Origin: Spirochaeta_B sp964398645
GTDB lineage: Bacteria; Spirochaetota; Spirochaetia; DSM-27196; DSM-8902
Direction: 5' to 3'
Assembly (NCBI GenBank): GCA_964398645.1
Contig: CAYNNU010000092.1
Span: forward strand, 1 to 8,789
DNA length: 8,789 nucleotides
Each line of letters opens with the position of its first letter. Positions within the stretch are counted from its first letter, which is position 1. A program made the translations under genes and the position numbers. The notes below the pieces were generated by a model, which had not been told where the DNA came from, did not search any database, and saw only the letters and a list, made by a program, of their open reading frames with translations. Positions 6,455-8,789 of the stretch are shown here, one piece after another.

Positions 6455-7777
6455 CTAAAGGTTGCGCGATTTAATTCGACCTTTCTTGGTCAATCCTTCG
6501 TGGTGGTGCATAGTTAAATGCCCTTCAATCTGGGACATGAGATCAAGGTCGACCCCAACCAGAATCAGCAATGACGTTCCACCCATTAAATACGCAACCT
6601 CCAACGGAAAATCGAACAAACTTTGAACGATAGTCGGAATAATTGCAATAAATGCCAGAAACAATGCGCCCGGCAGAATAATTCGATTCAGAATTTTGGT
6701 GAAGTATTCTTCCATCTTCTCAGAACGAATGCCTGGAACAGAACCACCATTTTCCCGAACATTCTTTGCTATTTCCATTGGGTTCAGGCTGACCTGAGTA
6801 TAAAAATACGCAAAGAAAACAATCATCAAAGTATATATAACCATATACGGCAAACCACCTGGGCTCAACCAATTGGCAATGCTTTGCAACCAACGAACAT
6901 TAGGGCCAAGACCCTGTGCAATCTGCAAGGGGAAGGTCAACATAGCCGAAGCAAAGATAACCGGAATAACCCCTGAAGGATTGATTTTAAAAGGAATATA
7001 CGTATTTTGTGCGCCATACATCTTGCGCCCTACAACACGTTTTGCGTAATGCACAGGTATTTTGCGCTGTCCGCGCTGCTCATAAATAACAAGCCCGACA
7101 ACAACTACAAACATACCCAATACAACAAGAACAAACACAGGATTTAGGTTATCTGTCCGAATTGCCTGAACAAGGCGCCAAACTGCTCCAGGCATTCTAG
7201 CCACAATACCTGCAAAGATGATCAATGAAATACCATTTCCAATACCACGTTGGGTAATTTGCTCACCTAACCACATTAAAAACAATGTACCAACACTTAC
7301 CGTCAACATTGCAGTAATAGCATATAAGGTTGGGTTCATGGTAATTGCATCAGGAATGCTATTGGCATAGCGGGTTACTACAAAAGACTGCAACAAACAC
7401 ACAACTACCGTACCGTAACGGGTGTAGCGCTGAATCTTTTTTCTTCCGCCTTCTTCTTCAGAAATCCTCTTCAATGCCGGAAATACAATTACCATCAGCT
7501 GCATAATGATCTGCATGGAGATGTAAGGCATAATTCCCAACATAAAAATCGAGAATTTTGAGAACGCACCACCGGAAAAGAAGTCCAGATACCCGGCTAT
7601 CGACATGGCCCCACCGGCCCGCTGCGCCAGAAAGTAGGCCTTCAGAGCACTAACATTGATTCCTGGAATCGGAATCGTGGTGCCAAGGCGAAAAATTGCG
7701 AGAATTCCTAATGTAAAAAGAATACGGTCCCGCAAATCTTTGATTCTAAATATGTCGACCAGTGGATTTCTTGCCAT
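6455..7777 (-). CDS. secY: Preprotein translocase channel subunit SecY
   Basis: SecY forms the protein-conducting channel of the inner membrane with SecE and SecG and works with SecA or the ribosome. At 440 residues it is full length (E. coli 443). Ten hydrophobic segments can be seen, roughly at 19-38, 73-100, 121-137, 150-171, 182-205, 212-232, 268-287, 310-330, 365-385 and 393-412. Family markers include IPIPGI (36-40 region) before the plug, ISMQIIMQL (86-94), QRGIGNGISLIIFAGI (176-191), the cytoplasmic loop YEQRGQRKIPVHYAKR (232-247) and the C5 loop ENGGSVPGIR (342-351), whose Arg is needed for SecA-driven transport in E. coli. The residues after it are SE, not the common PG. The gene starts 5 bp after rplO and has no strong Shine-Dalgarno, suggesting coupled translation. 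Confidence 0.98.
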   Translation of the reverse strand: MARNPLVDIFRIKDLRDRILFTLGILAIFRLGTTIPIPGINVSALKAYFLAQRAGGAMSIAGYLDFFSGGAFSKFSIFMLGIMPYISMQIIMQLMVIVFPALKRISEEEGGRKKIQRYTRYGTVVVCLLQSFVVTRYANSIPDAITMNPTLYAITAMLTVSVGTLFLMWLGEQITQRGIGNGISLIIFAGIVARMPGAVWRLVQAIRTDNLNPVFVLVVLGMFVVVVGLVIYEQRGQRKIPVHYAKRVVGRKMYGAQNTYIPFKINPSGVIPVIFASAMLTFPLQIAQGLGPNVRWLQSIANWLSPGGLPYMVIYTLMIVFFAYFYTQVSLNPMEIAKNVRENGGSVPGIRSEKMEEYFTKILNRIILPGALFLAFIAIIPTIVQSLFDFPLEVAYLMGGTSLLILVGVDLDLMSQIEGHLTMHHHEGLTKKGRIKSRNL

Positions 7778-7782
7778 ACTAT

Positions 7783-8232
7783 TTACTCAGTCCCGTTTTC
7801 GTTGATTGTTCCGCCAGCAGCCTCAATCGCAGATCGAGCTCCAGCACTAACGGCAATTCCAGAAACAGTCAGTTTCCGGCTTAGTTCACCATTCACAAGG
7901 ATTTTCACATATTGCACATTCCGGCCAATCAGCTTTTTGGCACTCAATGTTGCCATATCAACTGTTTCACCATCAGCGTATGCTTCCTGCAAATCTCTCA
8001 GACTAACTTCAAAAACTTTCTTCTTAAAAGGAAAGTTAGAAAAACCACGGCGCGCAATCCGCCGATACAAAGGCATCTGACCACCTTCGAAACCCGGACG
8101 CACACCACCACCAGAACGGGCATTTTGTCCCTTATGTCCTTTACCGGATGTTTTACCGTTTCCAGAACCCTGACCCCGTCCTTTTATTCTTCTGCTACGA
8201 ATAGCACCTTCTGGTCTTTGTATCTCAGCCAT
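7783..8232 (-). CDS. rplO: 50S ribosomal protein L15
   Basis: L15 is a late-assembling 50S protein that threads a Gly/Arg-rich arm into 23S rRNA. At 149 residues it is of normal length. The arm is obvious: RRIKGRGQGSGNGKTSGKGHKGQNARSGG (14-42, with KGRGQGSGNG and GKGHKGQ as key parts), then GFEGGQMPLYRRIARRGF (47-64). The C-terminal globular part carries VSGIAVSAGARSAIEAAGG (123-141). The ATG lies 2 bp past the rpmD stop, and its Shine-Dalgarno GAGGAG (8241-8246, 8 nt spacing) is the pair of Glu codons ending rpmD. Confidence 0.97.
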   Translation of the reverse strand: MAEIQRPEGAIRSRRIKGRGQGSGNGKTSGKGHKGQNARSGGGVRPGFEGGQMPLYRRIARRGFSNFPFKKKVFEVSLRDLQEAYADGETVDMATLSAKKLIGRNVQYVKILVNGELSRKLTVSGIAVSAGARSAIEAAGGTINENGTE

Positions 8233-8234
8233 AT

Positions 8235-8432
8235 CTACAGCTCCTCAACCTTTACCATAAAAGAAATAGCATTAACCATTCCCTGAATTGGATCAGTTAA
8301 ACTTACCTCAACACTGCTTCCAATCTTTTTCAGGCCAAGAGCCCGTACTGTTTTGCGGTGCTCAGGCTTTCTGCCGATTGTGCTTCGTGTAAGGGTAACT
8401 TTTGCTTTTTTCGCCTTAGCACTCTTTGCCAT
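8235..8432 (-). CDS. rpmD: 50S ribosomal protein L30
   Basis: L30 is a small 50S protein. At 65 residues it is slightly longer than E. coli L30 (59) because of a Lys/Ala-rich N-terminal extension (MAKSAKAKKAK). The core matches well: TLTRSTIGR (13-21), RALGLKKIGSSVE (30-42) and GMVNAISFMVKVEEL (51-65). It starts 3 bp after the rpsE stop, and a weak GGGGGT lies 6 nt before the ATG. Its last Glu codons supply the ribosome site for rplO. Confidence 0.96.
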   Translation of the reverse strand: MAKSAKAKKAKVTLTRSTIGRKPEHRKTVRALGLKKIGSSVEVSLTDPIQGMVNAISFMVKVEEL

Positions 8433-8435
8433 AAC

Positions 8436-8789
8436 TTACCCCCAGAGCTCTTTTATTGGTTTACCACGATTTGCAGCTACTTGACGAGCATCCATCATGT
8501 TTTCCAGACCGTTAAATACTGCTTTCACAATGTTTACGGGATTTTGACTTCCCAATGATTTTGAAAGCACATCATTGATTCCACCAACTTCCATAACCGC
8601 GCGAACAGGTCCACCGGCGATAACACCAGTACCAGGAGCTGCAGGTTTGATTAATACTTCCGCGCTCTTGTAACGACCTTGAATCCAGTGCGGTACAGTA
8701 GTACCCTTAACCGGAATTCGAATAAGATTCTTTTTGGCTCGATCAACACCCTTGCGGATTGCTTCAGCAACATCATTTGCTTTGCCGTA
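8436..8789 (-). CDS. rpsE: 30S ribosomal protein S5, C-terminal part
   Basis: The frame is open from the right edge to a TAA at 8436-8438, giving the last 117 residues of S5; the start and N-terminal double-stranded-RNA-binding domain lie outside the window. Readable motifs are the opening YGKANDVAEAIRKG, IRIPVKGTTVPH, VLIKPAAPGTGVIAGGPVRA, VMEVGGINDVLSKSLGSQNP and NIVKAVFNGLENM, which follow the family pattern closely. S5 takes part in translational accuracy and mRNA entry. It is the first readable gene of the operon fragment and lies 3 bp before rpmD. Confidence 0.97.
   Translation of the reverse strand, partial: YGKANDVAEAIRKGVDRAKKNLIRIPVKGTTVPHWIQGRYKSAEVLIKPAAPGTGVIAGGPVRAVMEVGGINDVLSKSLGSQNPVNIVKAVFNGLENMMDARQVAANRGKPIKELWG

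Noticed and set aside
6623..6976. Plus-strand 117-residue open frame opposite secY
   Set aside because: Antisense shadow of secY, polar low-information composition, no ribosome site seen.

Overview
The window is a fragment of a draft spirochaete-like chromosome with moderately low GC. The affiliation is inferred from three things. The ribosomal-protein proteins have a spirochaete flavour. The alpha operon reads rpsM-rpsK-rpoA-rplQ with no rpsD. A DUF115/MptE-like gene of the kind common in Treponema and Spirochaeta lies close by. I cannot name a genus from sequence alone.

Layout. From the right edge leftward, all on the minus strand, runs the end of the spc operon and the alpha operon: rpsE (3' part only), rpmD, rplO, secY, rpsM, rpsK, rpoA, rplQ. 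The genes are packed with gaps of about 2 to 40 bp, and rplQ overlaps the end of rpoA by 11 bp. A rho-independent terminator (3837-3870) closes the operon just after rplQ. No promoter for the operon is visible; it should lie upstream, outside the window. The rpmJ gene that often sits between secY and rpsM is not there (only 14-15 bp separate them).

Beyond the terminator, still on the minus strand, is a 919-residue protein I do not recognise by name. It has two membrane segments, an extracytoplasmic domain between them, a 187-residue Glu/Leu-rich block of tandem 36-39 residue repeats, and a GAF-like C-terminal region. It converges with, and overlaps by 10 bp, a plus-strand DUF115/Maf-like gene whose 5' end is off the window.

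rplQ is interrupted by exactly 100 Ns flanked by two identical 55-bp copies. Removing one copy plus the Ns restores a perfect 167-residue frame, so the gap looks like a scaffolding artefact over contigs that overlap by 55 bp.

The eight translation/secretion genes build the ribosome (S5, L30, L15, S13, S11, L17), RNA polymerase (alpha) and the Sec channel. The two left-hand genes look like envelope or motility accessory genes, and no functional link between them is proven. There is no stretch over 300 bases without a gene. The accessory interest is concentrated in the repeat protein and the gap.
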